Shown here in pieces: positions 1 through 8,642 of a stretch of DNA of 41,147 nucleotides (positions within the stretch are counted from its first letter, which is position 1; every line of letters begins with the position of its first letter). Position numbers and translations under genes: made by a program. The stretch spans positions 1 through 41,147 of the forward strand of contig DATBDZ010000396.1 of the NCBI GenBank assembly GCA_036276235.1. The letters are read 5' to 3'. Source of the stretch: JANWHF01 sp036276235. GTDB taxonomy: Bacteria > Planctomycetota > Phycisphaerae > Tepidisphaerales > Tepidisphaeraceae. The notes under the pieces are model-generated. The model saw only the letters and a list, made by a program, of their open reading frames with translations, was not told where the DNA came from and made no database searches.

Positions 1-71
1 TAAGAGAGCAGTGCGTTTTCCTTCCGGTGTGATTCCCGAATCGAACGCGTTCATTTAGTCTACCGGCCGCC

Positions 72-1085
72 ATGGTGCGGGTGCTTCAGTTATTGCCGGG
101 TCGGATGGATTTCTGCGCGCAGCGTGCCGCGGCGCTGTTGCAGCGCGCGCAGATAAGCGGCGTTGAGATTGTTGCTCGACCCATTGCGACTGGTTTTGGC
201 GGCGCGCTGCTTCGATCGTTTCCAAGACTGCGGCGAGAGATGGGGGATTCTGACGCCGTTCATGCTTGGGATATGTCTTCGTTGGCCACCGCGGGCCTGG
301 CGGGTGCGAGAAAGATCATCTACAGCCCGACGGAAATTCCCAGTGGCGGTGAATTGCGCTGCCTGGGGTGGGCCGCCAGACATTGGCCCGTACATATCGT
401 TTGCGACGCACCATCGCGCCGGCTCAAGTTAATCGCTAGCGGTCTTCCGGCGGATCGATGTCATGTAATCGCACCGGGCGTCGATCCGATCCAGGGCCAA
501 AGGGATGAGCGACGGCGGCGCGAGCTTGGCCTTGCTGACGATGAGCTGGTCGTGCTCGCGCCGGGAGAATCGACTCACGCCGCCGGACATCGATATGCGA
601 TCTGGGCGACGGCGATTCTTCAAGTGCTCGACAAGCGCTGGCGCGTGCTCATCTGGGGGCGCGGCGGGGAGATTGATCGGCTGGCAAATCTCGTTGCCAA
701 CTTCGGGCAGGCTGATTTGCTCTGCATCGCCGAGCGAAAGCTTGGGAAGAAGATCGAATTTGAAAAGCTGTTGGGGGTCGCGGACTTCGCGGTGCTGACG
801 CCGGGCGAGCGGGCTTCCATGGTTCCAGCGGCGCAATGCGCGGCGAGCGGATTGCCGATCGTTAGATGGCCGCATTCGGCGCTGGATGAAATTCTTCCTC
901 GAGATGCGGTAGCGGCGTCCGTCCCGCGCCGCCGACCGGCGCTGTTGGCGCAGCAACTTATGGCGCTCGCGGCAAATCGATCCGCCTGTGATCCCTCAAC
1001 CGAGAAGGCGCGGCGACATGCCGAATCATCCTTGGGCATCGATCGGTTCGTGCAATCGTACCGAGGTCTCTACTGCGGGAAATGA
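72..1085 (+). CDS. GT4-like glycosyltransferase with degenerate active-site motif
   Basis: A 337-aa predicted cytoplasmic glycosyltransferase of the GT-B fold, probably transferring a sugar from a nucleotide donor to a cell-surface glycan. Substrate and acceptor cannot be read from sequence. The N-terminal half is a weak Rossmann-like domain. CHVIAPGVDP (residues 130-139) matches the hinge motif that opens the donor-binding domain in group 1 transferases. VLAPGEST (161-168), RVLIWGRGGE (191-200) and the tail CAASGLPIV (256-264) follow the usual order. The E-x7-E pair normally found just before the last motif appears to be R247 and Q255, so activity is uncertain. The ATG at 72 is the first good start; no clear Shine-Dalgarno is seen. 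The stop codon TGA abuts the stop of the convergent cyclase gene with no base between. A neighbouring sugar epimerase fits a role in glycan synthesis. Confidence 0.7.
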   Translation: MVRVLQLLPGRMDFCAQRAAALLQRAQISGVEIVARPIATGFGGALLRSFPRLRREMGDSDAVHAWDMSSLATAGLAGARKIIYSPTEIPSGGELRCLGWAARHWPVHIVCDAPSRRLKLIASGLPADRCHVIAPGVDPIQGQRDERRRRELGLADDELVVLAPGESTHAAGHRYAIWATAILQVLDKRWRVLIWGRGGEIDRLANLVANFGQADLLCIAERKLGKKIEFEKLLGVADFAVLTPGERASMVPAAQCAASGLPIVRWPHSALDEILPRDAVAASVPRRRPALLAQQLMALAANRSACDPSTEKARRHAESSLGIDRFVQSYRGLYCGK

Positions 1086-3026
1086 TTAGATACTGAATTG
1101 GTTGCGGCCGTTGCGCTTGGCGCGATAGAGGGCGGCGTCGGCGCGTTCCTGGAGCTGGATGGATGTTAGCCCATCCTCCGGGGAGACAGCGATGCCGATG
1201 CTGGCGGCGGCCGTCAGGCGGGCGCCGCCGATCTCAAAAGGCGCGGTAAGGGAGTGGAGCAGTTCGACCGCGATGCGCTCGGCGATGTCCCGCCCTGGAA
1301 GCTCGGGCAGTATCGCGATGAACTCGTCGCCGCCGACGCGGGCCAGCGTATCGGCTTCGCGGATGCAGCTTCGCAGGCGCTGCGCGAGCATCTGAAGAAG
1401 ATGGTCGCCGGCCTGGTGGCCATGCGTGTCGTTGATTGTTTTGAAGTGATCCAGATCGATGACGAGGACGGCGACGTGCATTCCACTTCGCCGCGCCATC
1501 GCCAGCGCCTGCTCGATGCGATCCTGGTACAGCACGCGATTGGGCAAACCGGTGAGGGCATCGTGCTGCGTCAGATGCGCCATGCGGCTGGCGGCGGTGT
1601 GATGCTCGATGGCGATCGTCGCCAGATTGGCGGCGGCTTCCATCGACTCCACGTCACTCTCGCCCGGCGGGCGCTCGTGCTTGCAGTAGAGCGTGATCAG
1701 CCCATGTGGAACGCCATCGGCCGAGCGGATCACCGTCGCCCAGCAGATCTTCATGCCATGCGCAAGCGTGAGATCGCGCAGCGGCTGCCAGACCAGATCA
1801 TCGGCGATGCAGCTGACATTGAGCGTGGATTTCCCGTTGGAAAGTCCTGCCGCCAGCGAGAACGCCCGCGATTGGACGGCCGATGCCAGGTCGGGCGGGA
1901 GATTGGGCGCCACCTGCCAGATCGCACTGGGCTCGACCAGCAACAGAGACGCCGTTGCCCCTTCCACCTGGCGCTCGAGCATTGCCGCGATCTGCTCCAT
2001 TGTGGTTTCGAGCGGATGATCGCGCGCCACCATTTCCAGAACCTTGCGATGATCCGCCTCCAGCAGCTCGCGGCGGCGGCTTTGCGTGATGTCCTGAATC
2101 TGCGAAACAAAATAGAGCGGCCGGCCCGAAGGATCGCGCACCAGCGACACGCTCAGGATAATCCAGACGATCTGGCCATTTTTGTGGATGTAGCGCTTGG
2201 TCAGGCGGTAGCTGGGAATCTCGCCGGCCACCAACTGGCGGACGAGCTCAAGATCCGTCTGAAGATCATCGGGATGAGTGATCGCCTGGAAATTGCTCGC
2301 CAGCAGCTCATCCTCGGTGTATCCGACGATGTGGCTGACGGAGCGATTGACCTGCACCCAGCGGCCATCGAGGGCAACCAGCGCCATGCCGATTGACGCG
2401 TGCTCAAACGCTCCGCGAAACTGTTGTTCGCTTGTGCGCAGGGCCTCGAGCGCGACGGTGCGCTGGGCGAGCAGTTGCTTTTTGGTGGAGACTTCCGACG
2501 CATTGCCCAGAGCCGCGCCGACAAGCCCCGCCATCAACCGCAGGGCGGCAATGTGCGCGGGCGTGAACGCCTGCGGCTGGCGCGATGACACCTTGAGTAT
2601 CCCAACTGCCTGTCCGAGGTGGTAGAGCGGCACGACCACTTTTGAGCGAATGTCGCCGGTGTGACAGCGGTCGATTTCCACCCGCGGCTCGACTGCCGTG
2701 TCGGCGATGTATTGAATCTGCCCGCTCAGCAGGGCGTCGCGCGAGATGTTGGTCTTGATGCGAAAGCCCTTGCAGGGCTGCGAGATGCCCGACGCGGCGC
2801 GGACGACCATCTCCTGCCCGTCGGCGGCGATTTCGATGGTCGCGCCGTCGGCGTTGGTTAGCCGTTGCGTGCGGGCGACGATGATCGACATGACCAATTC
2901 CGGATCGAGCTCGACGGCGGCGATATCGCTCTGCGTCTCGATGATTGTTGCAAGAAATTGCGGGTCTTCGCGCCAGTGGGATTCTGACAATGCAGCGCGC
3001 GGCAATTGTGCGGTCGAACCTGGCAT
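1086..3026 (-). CDS. Diguanylate cyclase with GAF-PAS-GAF sensory array
   Basis: A 646-aa signalling protein predicted to make cyclic di-GMP from two GTP. Order of domains: GAF about 25-175, a short helical linker, PAS with a PAC tail about 195-317, a second GAF about 325-477, then GGDEF 485-646. The active-site loop reads GGDEF (565-569), and R-E-A-D at 556-559 is an RxxD inhibitory site exactly five residues upstream, so product feedback is expected. DALTGLPNR (489-497) is the classic start of the domain. No membrane segment or EAL domain is present, so this is a soluble sensor. The GAF domains may bind a small ligand or tetrapyrrole, but no chromophore cysteine can be assigned. The ATG at 3026 has no evident Shine-Dalgarno. 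An 8-bp inverted repeat lies just upstream at 3034-3066. Confidence 0.93.
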   Translation of the reverse strand: MPGSTAQLPRAALSESHWREDPQFLATIIETQSDIAAVELDPELVMSIIVARTQRLTNADGATIEIAADGQEMVVRAASGISQPCKGFRIKTNISRDALLSGQIQYIADTAVEPRVEIDRCHTGDIRSKVVVPLYHLGQAVGILKVSSRQPQAFTPAHIAALRLMAGLVGAALGNASEVSTKKQLLAQRTVALEALRTSEQQFRGAFEHASIGMALVALDGRWVQVNRSVSHIVGYTEDELLASNFQAITHPDDLQTDLELVRQLVAGEIPSYRLTKRYIHKNGQIVWIILSVSLVRDPSGRPLYFVSQIQDITQSRRRELLEADHRKVLEMVARDHPLETTMEQIAAMLERQVEGATASLLLVEPSAIWQVAPNLPPDLASAVQSRAFSLAAGLSNGKSTLNVSCIADDLVWQPLRDLTLAHGMKICWATVIRSADGVPHGLITLYCKHERPPGESDVESMEAAANLATIAIEHHTAASRMAHLTQHDALTGLPNRVLYQDRIEQALAMARRSGMHVAVLVIDLDHFKTINDTHGHQAGDHLLQMLAQRLRSCIREADTLARVGGDEFIAILPELPGRDIAERIAVELLHSLTAPFEIGGARLTAAASIGIAVSPEDGLTSIQLQERADAALYRAKRNGRNQFSI

Positions 3027-3033
3027 GTAAGCG

Positions 3034-3066
3034 GCGCGGTCGCGTTAATTGAGAACATGACCGCGC
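3034..3066. promoter_or_regulatory. Inverted repeat upstream of the diguanylate cyclase
   Basis: GCGCGGTC (3034-3041) is repeated in inverse at 3059-3066 with 17 bases between, starting 8 bases upstream of the cyclase ATG. Its position suits an operator or a leader hairpin. No regulator or -10/-35 pair can be assigned, so the role is a guess. Confidence 0.25.
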
Positions 3067-3141
3067 TGATCTGTTTATCGGCTCACACAACCCCAAAGGT
3101 TTAAGTCCCTAATTCATGGGAGGCGAGATTGATAAGCAATG

Positions 3142-4113
3142 TTACGACAATTCGGCAATCGCCCCGGATTTGCGCGCCCACTCGATAAACTGTGCCAGCC
3201 CTTCTTCAATCAGTACCTTCGGCTGGTACCCCAGCAACTGCGTTGCCTTGGAAATATCGGCATAGGTAATCGCCGGCTCGCTGGCGGGCGTTGGAGCATC
3301 GACAATTTTCGCCTTTTTCCCAAGGATATTCTCAAGCGTTCGCACGAATGTGATATTGTCCACCGGATTACCGCACCCCAGATTCATGACCTCAAATCCC
3401 AGCGGGCGATCGAGCGCGGCGACGAAGCCCGCCACGATATCGTCAATGTAAGTCCAATCGCGCTTGAGCCGGCCGGCGTCGTAAAGCGTCAGCGTCTGGC
3501 CGAGTTGGATCATCCGCGTCCATTGCCACGGCATCATGTCCGGGCGGCCATGCGGGCCGTACACATTAAAGAATCGCAGAACAGTAATCGGCAGTTTCCA
3601 GATGTGGTGGAAGCTGTGGGCCATCATCTCCATCGCCCGCTTGCTGGCCGGATAGGGCGCCAGCGGGCGATCGGCGGCGGCGGTCTCCACAAAGGGCACC
3701 GGCGTGTTTGAGCCATAAAGCGAGCCGGTCGAAGCGAGCACCATGCGCGGCTTGTTTTCGAGCCGCGCTGCGTCCATGAGATTCATCGTCCCCTGAACAT
3801 TCACGGTGCCGTAAATGAGCGGATGCTCGACGCTGTAGCGCACCGCCGCCATTGCGGCCAGATGCGCGATCGCAACCGGCTTGTGCTCGGCGACGATGCG
3901 TCGCATCGCCGGCGCATCGCAGATGTCGGCTTGGATAAAGGTGAAGCCGGGCAGCGGCGTCAGATCCGCCAGATGCCGCTGCTTGTGAACCAGCGGGTAG
4001 TAATCATTGAGATTGTCGATGCCGACTACGCGATCGCCGCGCGCTATCAGTACTTTGGAAAGCCGGCTGCCGACAAACCCCGCGGCACCGGTCACCAGGA
4101 AAGTCTCGTTCAT
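3142..4113 (-). CDS. NAD-dependent sugar-nucleotide epimerase, UDP-glucuronate 4-epimerase-like
   Basis: A 323-aa extended short-chain dehydrogenase/reductase, predicted to epimerise a UDP-sugar at C4 through a transient keto intermediate. GAAGFVG (9-15) is the NAD-binding glycine loop. STGSLYG (128-134) supplies the catalytic serine/threonine, and Y154-x3-K158 (YPASK) is the catalytic pair. DNLNDYYP (33-40) and RFFNVYGPHGRPDM (180-193) resemble bacterial UDP-glucuronate epimerases of the LpsL/CapI type more than housekeeping GalE, so UDP-GlcA to UDP-GalA is the best guess, for exopolysaccharide or LPS-like glycans. Length is normal for the family. The ATG at 4113 starts directly with the Rossmann strand (MNETFLVTGAAG), so nothing longer is needed. 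The repeat array at 4154-4314 sits just upstream and may hold or disturb its promoter. Confidence 0.9.
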   Translation of the reverse strand: MNETFLVTGAAGFVGSRLSKVLIARGDRVVGIDNLNDYYPLVHKQRHLADLTPLPGFTFIQADICDAPAMRRIVAEHKPVAIAHLAAMAAVRYSVEHPLIYGTVNVQGTMNLMDAARLENKPRMVLASTGSLYGSNTPVPFVETAAADRPLAPYPASKRAMEMMAHSFHHIWKLPITVLRFFNVYGPHGRPDMMPWQWTRMIQLGQTLTLYDAGRLKRDWTYIDDIVAGFVAALDRPLGFEVMNLGCGNPVDNITFVRTLENILGKKAKIVDAPTPASEPAITYADISKATQLLGYQPKVLIEEGLAQFIEWARKSGAIAELS

Positions 4114-4153
4114 GCACGGTCTTTATCGGTATGCGAAGGTGAAATGCAATGGT

Positions 4154-4314
4154 GTCATTGGTCATTTGTCCTTGGTCATTTGTCATTGGTGATTCGGAAT
4201 CGCGACTTTCAAGGCTCTGAAACAAACGACCAACAACAAATGACACGTGACCAATGACCAATGACAAATGACAAATGACAAATGACCAATGACCAATGAC
4301 CAATGACCAATAAC
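4154..4314. repeat. Array of 7-bp repeats in two opposed blocks
   Basis: Six consecutive heptamers of the form GTCATTK occupy 4154-4195. After a 28-base spacer (4196-4223), thirteen heptamers of the reverse-complement form MAATGAC run in perfect 7-base register from 4224 to 4314. Units alternate between CAATGAC and AAATGAC with a few variants (AAACGAC, CAACAAC, ACGTGAC, CAATAAC). The blocks can pair into a long imperfect hairpin. The right block ends six bases before the stop codon of the cytochrome-type gene. The heptamers resemble the short tandemly repeated repetitive (STRR) sequences described in filamentous cyanobacteria. Reading through it gives an artefactual peptide rich in LVIGHWSFVICH, which is not a gene. 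Confidence 0.93.
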
Positions 4315-4319
4315 ACCCC

Positions 4320-7300
4320 TCAATTCTTCAGCGACGACAAATACTCGATTACATCGCGTATCTCCGCCTTCGTGAGGACGCCCGCCATCACGGGCATTGC
4401 CGATGTTGGCGGGGTGCGGGTGGCGATGTCGGATTTCTTTACCGTCGCCGATGTTCCGTCCAGATCGACCAATTGCAGTGTGTTGGCGTCTTCGCTTTTG
4501 ACCATTCCTGAAAGCTGCTGGCCGTTTTTGAGGGTGACGCCTTCGGTGCCGTAGCCGGGGACGATGAAGGCGCTGGGCACGATCATCGATTCAAGCAGAT
4601 AGCGGCGCGGCTTGTCGGGCTTGGCGCCGATGCCGGCCAGATTGGGGCCGACGGTGCTGCCGCCTTCGGATGTGCTGTGGCAGCGGATGCAGGCGGCCTC
4701 GGCGTGGGTGTTGAAGACCGCTTTGCCGCGCTCGGCGTCGCCGCCGGCTAGCGTGGAAAGATAGTGCGAGAGCGGATCGTTGGCCGGCAGGCTCGATTCA
4801 TACTGCGCCAGCTTGTCGGCCAGCGTTTTGCTCTTGGAGGATTCGGCGGCCTCAGTTAGATCGAGTTGAAGCTCGGTGGGCACGCTGCCTGATGCCAGGC
4901 GATTGAGCCACTCGCCGAGGCGATCTTCGGCTTCGGGTGTTTTGATCGTGCCGAGCGTTCGCAGGGCAGATTGCTGCTCGCGCGTTGCGCCTTGCGAAAG
5001 CGTCTGGCTGATCAGCTCAATGGCGCGCGGCGGGTCGGTTTCCGCCAGGATGCGAACCGCCTGCCCGCGCAATTCCGGCTCGCGGCTATCGAGCGCTGTA
5101 TCGATCAACTTCGCCAGACCCTCATATTTTCGCGACGCGAGTAATTGCAAAGCCGCCACGCGTGACGCGACGGCGCGTTGCGGGTCAGGTATCCATCGGG
5201 CGAAGACGGCATCATCGGTCTTCAGGCCCAGCTTCTCGACCAGCGCCGTCGCCGCCTGGGCGACGCGCTGATCATCGGAAGCGATCAGGTTCGCAAGCTG
5301 CGATTCGATTGCCGAGTGGACCGCGATCCCGCTGCGCTTTGGCCAGACCCGATACCAGCCCTCGACGCGATCGAACGGCGTTGGATCTTCCCAGGAGGCG
5401 AGGATGTTGATCGCCTCGACGCGCATCGGCGACGGATTGCGCGAGTCGGCGGCGTAGCGAACGAGGCGGTCAATCTGCTCCGCCCCGCCGAGCCGGAGAT
5501 TCGCATTCAATGCGCGGCGGACAAACGCCTCGTTGGTGATATCGCGTCGATCCGCCGCCTTGGCCAGTGCGGGCAGCGCGGCGGGAATAGAAAAATCATC
5601 ATGAATCGCGCGGGCGGCTTCGGTGACGACAATCTCCTCGCGATCGTTGAGAAACCGTGCCACGCCGGGATTTGCCAGCCGGCGCAGTGCGACGATCGCC
5701 GCCACGCGGACTTTCGGATTTGGGTGATTGGCCGCGGCTATGAGCGCATCGACATCAGCGATGCCGGTGAGGCCGAGGATTCCCGCCTGACGGATATACG
5801 GATCGAACGGCGCGTTTTCGCCGAGCAGCTTATAGAGCGCCGGAATTGCGGCACGGTCCTTGAACTTCGCGATTGTCGCCGCCGCGAAAAACCTGACGCG
5901 CGAGCTGGCGTCTTCAAGCATTGCGATGACCGGCTGATCGCCGACCAGTGCGCCGAAGACGCGCGTCACTTCGCCCAGAAGTTTGACCGATTGCGTGCGG
6001 ATTTCCGGATCGGTGTCGGCAAGCGTTCCAACCAGCGACTTGGCCAAGTCAGTGGCCGTTGCTTTGTCAATCGATTTTGCGGAAACGAATTGCCCCAGTC
6101 CCCACATCCCATGAATGCGGGCCATCTGCGGCTTTTGCTTGTCGAAGGCGACCTGCTTAAGGACACCATAAGAATGCCGCCGAACCAACTCGAATTGAGC
6201 ATCTTCGCGCACGCGCATGTCGGCGTGATTGAGTTGTGCGGTGAGCTCCTCGATCGTGCGCTTATACGGTCCATCGCGCAGGAGCAGGCGGGTTTCCAGC
6301 CGCGCGGGATCGTTGGCGGCGGTGGGATCGTCGAGCTTGACGATGCTGCCGACGTTTCCGAGCTTGAAGCCGGTATGGCCCCATTCGCAGCCATAAAGCG
6401 CGCCATCGGGTGATAGTGCGAGGCCGGTCACCTGTGTTCCGCGGCTGACGACCTGATCGTCGCTCATTACAAATGAAGCCCCTTTGGGCTTGACCGCGAA
6501 TGCGCGGATAGTTGCCTTGGGGAATTCGGTCACGAAAAAGTAGCCGCGATATTTGTCGTTGAGGGACGTTTCGGTGGCGTATTTTACGCCGCACGGGCCA
6601 TCGGTGTAGTTGGCGAGGGTCGGCGTGATGTACGCCGCCTGCTGCGGGAAATAGGGAACCCACAATTTCTCCGCAAGCCACGGGTTGTAATGATCCTTCC
6701 GCTGATTGCGCGGCACCAGGACATCAAAATTTGCCGAGCGATATTGCCAGTTATAGCGCCAGCCTGAATCGCTGTCCTGCGTGATGTAAACGAGCCGCTC
6801 GCGCTCGCCGGGATAATCGCCGTCGTTATCGACGGAGATCAGATTGCCGTAACGGTCGAAGCCGAACTCCTGGATGTTTCGCACGCCGTACGCGAAGACT
6901 TCCAGATCGCTTCCATCCGGATTGCAGCGAAGGATGGAGCCGCAGTAATGGTAATCGAGCTTGCGGCCATCGTTGGTGGTGACGTTGAGCGCCTTGTCGC
7001 CGATGGAAAAATAAATCTTCCCATCCGGCCCGACGCACAGGCCATGCATATTGTGGCCGCTGTAGCTCATGTGAACGCCGTAGCCGTAGCTGAGCGATTT
7101 GATCTCGTCGGCTCTTCCGGCGCCGGTCTTGTCGCGCAGCATCCACAGATCGGGCGCAATGGTGGCATACACATTTCCCTCAAACCAGAGGACGCCGGCA
7201 AGAATGTCGGCTTCATTTTTATTGAAGCCTTCGTAGAAGATCGAAGTCTTGTCGGCCTTTCCGCTGCCGCTGTCATCTTCGACGAGATGAATCGTTTCCT

Positions 7301-7733
7301 TCTTGCCCCCCTGCTGCTTCCCCCAGGCCGGATCGCCGTCGCCGGCCCAGCGGGCGCGGTCTTCGACGGTGACAAAAGTATGATCCGGCAATGTTCGCGT
7401 GGAAGGATCGGTGCGAACCTGAAACTCGCCTCCCTCGCGGCGCTGCGTCTCGGCGACGTACGCGCGCCCGCGCCGATCAAAGCTCATCGCCACGGGGTTC
7501 TTGAGCGTGCCGCTGGGAAGCCAAACGCTGAGCACGAGCTTCCCCGGCGTCGGTGCCGCTTCGGCAGGCAACGTGGTCGGCTGCGAGGTTGGGAGCGTGG
7601 CCGGAGCGGTTGCGGGTAGATCGTCCTCACCGGCGAAGCTTAGCGCGGGAAGCGATGCCAAAGCCATCGCCAATCCCAAGGCGACGATCGCGCCGCGGTA
7701 CTGGTGGCGCACAATGAGATTCATGTAAGTCAT
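4320..7733 (-). CDS. Secreted PVC-type dehydrogenase-like protein with HEAT repeats and cytochrome c heme domain
   Basis: A 1137-aa exported protein of the planctomycete/verrucomicrobial 'membrane-bound dehydrogenase' group. After a signal peptide (hydrophobic core about 14-30, cleavage near LSFA|GE) comes a Thr/Pro-rich linker. Next is a six-bladed propeller related to soluble glucose/sorbosone dehydrogenases, about 55-470. HEAT-like repeats follow from about 490 to 960, then a cytochrome c domain with heme motif CIRCH (1015-1019) and a candidate distal methionine in the PTSAMPVM segment. It probably oxidises a sugar or alcohol in the periplasm and passes electrons to heme; the substrate is unknown. 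The frame stays open to a TTG at 7787, but the ATG at 7733 (or the one three codons later) places the signal peptide properly, so I use 7733. It stands alone and is divergent from the next gene. Confidence 0.9.
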   Translation of the reverse strand: MTYMNLIVRHQYRGAIVALGLAMALASLPALSFAGEDDLPATAPATLPTSQPTTLPAEAAPTPGKLVLSVWLPSGTLKNPVAMSFDRRGRAYVAETQRREGGEFQVRTDPSTRTLPDHTFVTVEDRARWAGDGDPAWGKQQGGKKETIHLVEDDSGSGKADKTSIFYEGFNKNEADILAGVLWFEGNVYATIAPDLWMLRDKTGAGRADEIKSLSYGYGVHMSYSGHNMHGLCVGPDGKIYFSIGDKALNVTTNDGRKLDYHYCGSILRCNPDGSDLEVFAYGVRNIQEFGFDRYGNLISVDNDGDYPGERERLVYITQDSDSGWRYNWQYRSANFDVLVPRNQRKDHYNPWLAEKLWVPYFPQQAAYITPTLANYTDGPCGVKYATETSLNDKYRGYFFVTEFPKATIRAFAVKPKGASFVMSDDQVVSRGTQVTGLALSPDGALYGCEWGHTGFKLGNVGSIVKLDDPTAANDPARLETRLLLRDGPYKRTIEELTAQLNHADMRVREDAQFELVRRHSYGVLKQVAFDKQKPQMARIHGMWGLGQFVSAKSIDKATATDLAKSLVGTLADTDPEIRTQSVKLLGEVTRVFGALVGDQPVIAMLEDASSRVRFFAAATIAKFKDRAAIPALYKLLGENAPFDPYIRQAGILGLTGIADVDALIAAANHPNPKVRVAAIVALRRLANPGVARFLNDREEIVVTEAARAIHDDFSIPAALPALAKAADRRDITNEAFVRRALNANLRLGGAEQIDRLVRYAADSRNPSPMRVEAINILASWEDPTPFDRVEGWYRVWPKRSGIAVHSAIESQLANLIASDDQRVAQAATALVEKLGLKTDDAVFARWIPDPQRAVASRVAALQLLASRKYEGLAKLIDTALDSREPELRGQAVRILAETDPPRAIELISQTLSQGATREQQSALRTLGTIKTPEAEDRLGEWLNRLASGSVPTELQLDLTEAAESSKSKTLADKLAQYESSLPANDPLSHYLSTLAGGDAERGKAVFNTHAEAACIRCHSTSEGGSTVGPNLAGIGAKPDKPRRYLLESMIVPSAFIVPGYGTEGVTLKNGQQLSGMVKSEDANTLQLVDLDGTSATVKKSDIATRTPPTSAMPVMAGVLTKAEIRDVIEYLSSLKN

Positions 7734-7861
7734 TTGTCGTAACTTCGTTGAAGAAAAAAGCCGGGTCAATGGACGCGTGCGAACCAATCATTTTACGTGT
7801 TGGCTCGCGCGACGTTGTGGACAGGGATGCGACAGCCTTGGGCGTATGCTAAAGTACCGGT

Positions 7862-8104
7862 ATGACAATCCAGGAGATTCAGCGCCTGCGCGAAACAAAG
7901 CCATTCGAGCCGTTTCGAGTGCTCGTGGCGGATGGGAATCACTACGACGTGTGGCATCCAGAGTACCTATCGCAAAACCCGTCGGGCCGGTTGATAACGA
8001 TCGGACTGGATGACGACTCATTCGTGACACTCGATCTGCTGCTGGTTGCCGGAATTAAAAAGGGAATCAGGCGGAAGCCGCGCGCCCGTCGAGCCAAGGC
8101 CTAG
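7862..8104 (+). CDS. Small conserved hypothetical protein
   Basis: An 80-aa protein with the pattern KPFEPFRVLVADGNHYDVWHPEY followed by a SGRLITIGLDDDSFVTLDLLLV segment. I recognise this as a type of short protein frequent in planctomycetes (commonly with PFRPF...LADGR), with no known function. The C-terminus is strongly basic (KKGIRRKPRARRAKA), which would suit nucleic-acid contact, but that is speculation. There is no clear Shine-Dalgarno before the ATG. A TATGCT hexamer 11 bases upstream could be a -10 box giving a nearly leaderless transcript. The next gene starts 10 bases after its stop, so the two are probably co-transcribed. Confidence 0.65.
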   Translation: MTIQEIQRLRETKPFEPFRVLVADGNHYDVWHPEYLSQNPSGRLITIGLDDDSFVTLDLLLVAGIKKGIRRKPRARRAKA

Positions 8105-8110
8105 AGGAGA
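8105..8110 (+). promoter_or_regulatory. Shine-Dalgarno deciding a TTG start
   Basis: GGAGA-type purine box (AGGAGA) four bases before TTG at 8115. It follows the preceding stop codon immediately and favours this start over in-frame upstream TTG codons that would overlap the 80-aa gene. Confidence 0.6.
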
Positions 8111-8114
8111 CGCA

Positions 8115-8528
8115 TTGCGGGGATTTGTCACATTCCTTGCGATCTCGTCGCTGGCAGCAGCATCGGCCGTGATATGGCTTTGGCTGGCCCGACCAGCCGA
8201 TCTTTCGCTGCTCGATCATCGGATCATTCACTCATCGTACAGCGGGGATATCGGTGTTGAAGCGTCCGGCTTCCATCTCGCGCTTCCGTTTTCAATGGTT
8301 CTGTCGATCACTCTCTTGCCGGCGCTGGCGTGGTATCTGCTGCATTGTCACGATCAGCGCGTCTGGCGGCAGCGAGTATCGGCGGGACTGTGCCCGCGCT
8401 GCGGTTACGATCTGCGCGCAACACCAAAAGTGATCGGGCCAAAGCTCGATAAGTGTCCGGAATGCGGAGTGGATCCCGGCGCGCCTCGCGTAAAACCGAA
8501 AAGGAACGAGCGATACCGGTCGATTTAG
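8115..8528 (+). CDS. Small membrane protein with C-terminal zinc ribbon
   Basis: A 137-aa protein with two membrane segments (about residues 4-24 and 58-77) and a short cytoplasmic tail carrying CPRCGYDLRATP ... CPECG. The four cysteines in two CxxC pairs would bind one zinc. This tail is widespread on otherwise unrelated small planctomycete membrane proteins; its role is not known. The TTG at 8115 is preferred because a good Shine-Dalgarno precedes it, and this removes an overlap with the gene upstream. It is probably the second gene of a two-gene unit. The gene ends just before a perfect-looking hairpin at 8538-8595 that may terminate transcription. Confidence 0.7.
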   Translation: MRGFVTFLAISSLAAASAVIWLWLARPADLSLLDHRIIHSSYSGDIGVEASGFHLALPFSMVLSITLLPALAWYLLHCHDQRVWRQRVSAGLCPRCGYDLRATPKVIGPKLDKCPECGVDPGAPRVKPKRNERYRSI

Positions 8529-8537
8529 TCGTCGTCC

Positions 8538-8595
8538 GTAAGGTGGGTGTACTCGCCCACCACGAGCGGATGGTGGGCGAGTACACCCACCCTAC
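8538..8595. repeat. Long inverted repeat (25-bp arms), possible terminator
   Basis: Arms 8538-8562 and 8571-8595 pair at 24 of 25 positions around an 8-base loop. The arms contain GGTGGGTGTACTCGCCCACC. It lies 10 bases after a stop codon in a gap between convergent genes, so it could end transcription in both directions, although no T-run follows. The sequence looks like a dispersed palindromic element rather than a simple terminator. The 8529-8840 gap contains only this and the next repeat. Confidence 0.85.
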
Positions 8596-8642
8596 AAAAG
8601 CAATCGGCGGGATTTATTCCGCGGGGGTTGCGGTAGCGCGAG

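Noticed and set aside
1254..2396. Long open frame opposite the diguanylate cyclase
   Set aside because: It lies wholly antisense to a well-supported gene and its composition is that of a shadow frame (Arg/His/Gln-rich, no domain).
4004..4303. Peptide made of repeating LVIGHWSFVICH-type units
   Set aside because: It is the translation of the 7-bp repeat array. Similar artefacts are known from other genomes with these repeats.
4154..4314. Possible CRISPR array
   Set aside because: The units are 7 bases without unique spacers, and there are no cas genes.
5178..6413. Long open frame opposite the HEAT-repeat gene
   Set aside because: Antisense shadow in GC-rich DNA; no Shine-Dalgarno, no recognisable motif.
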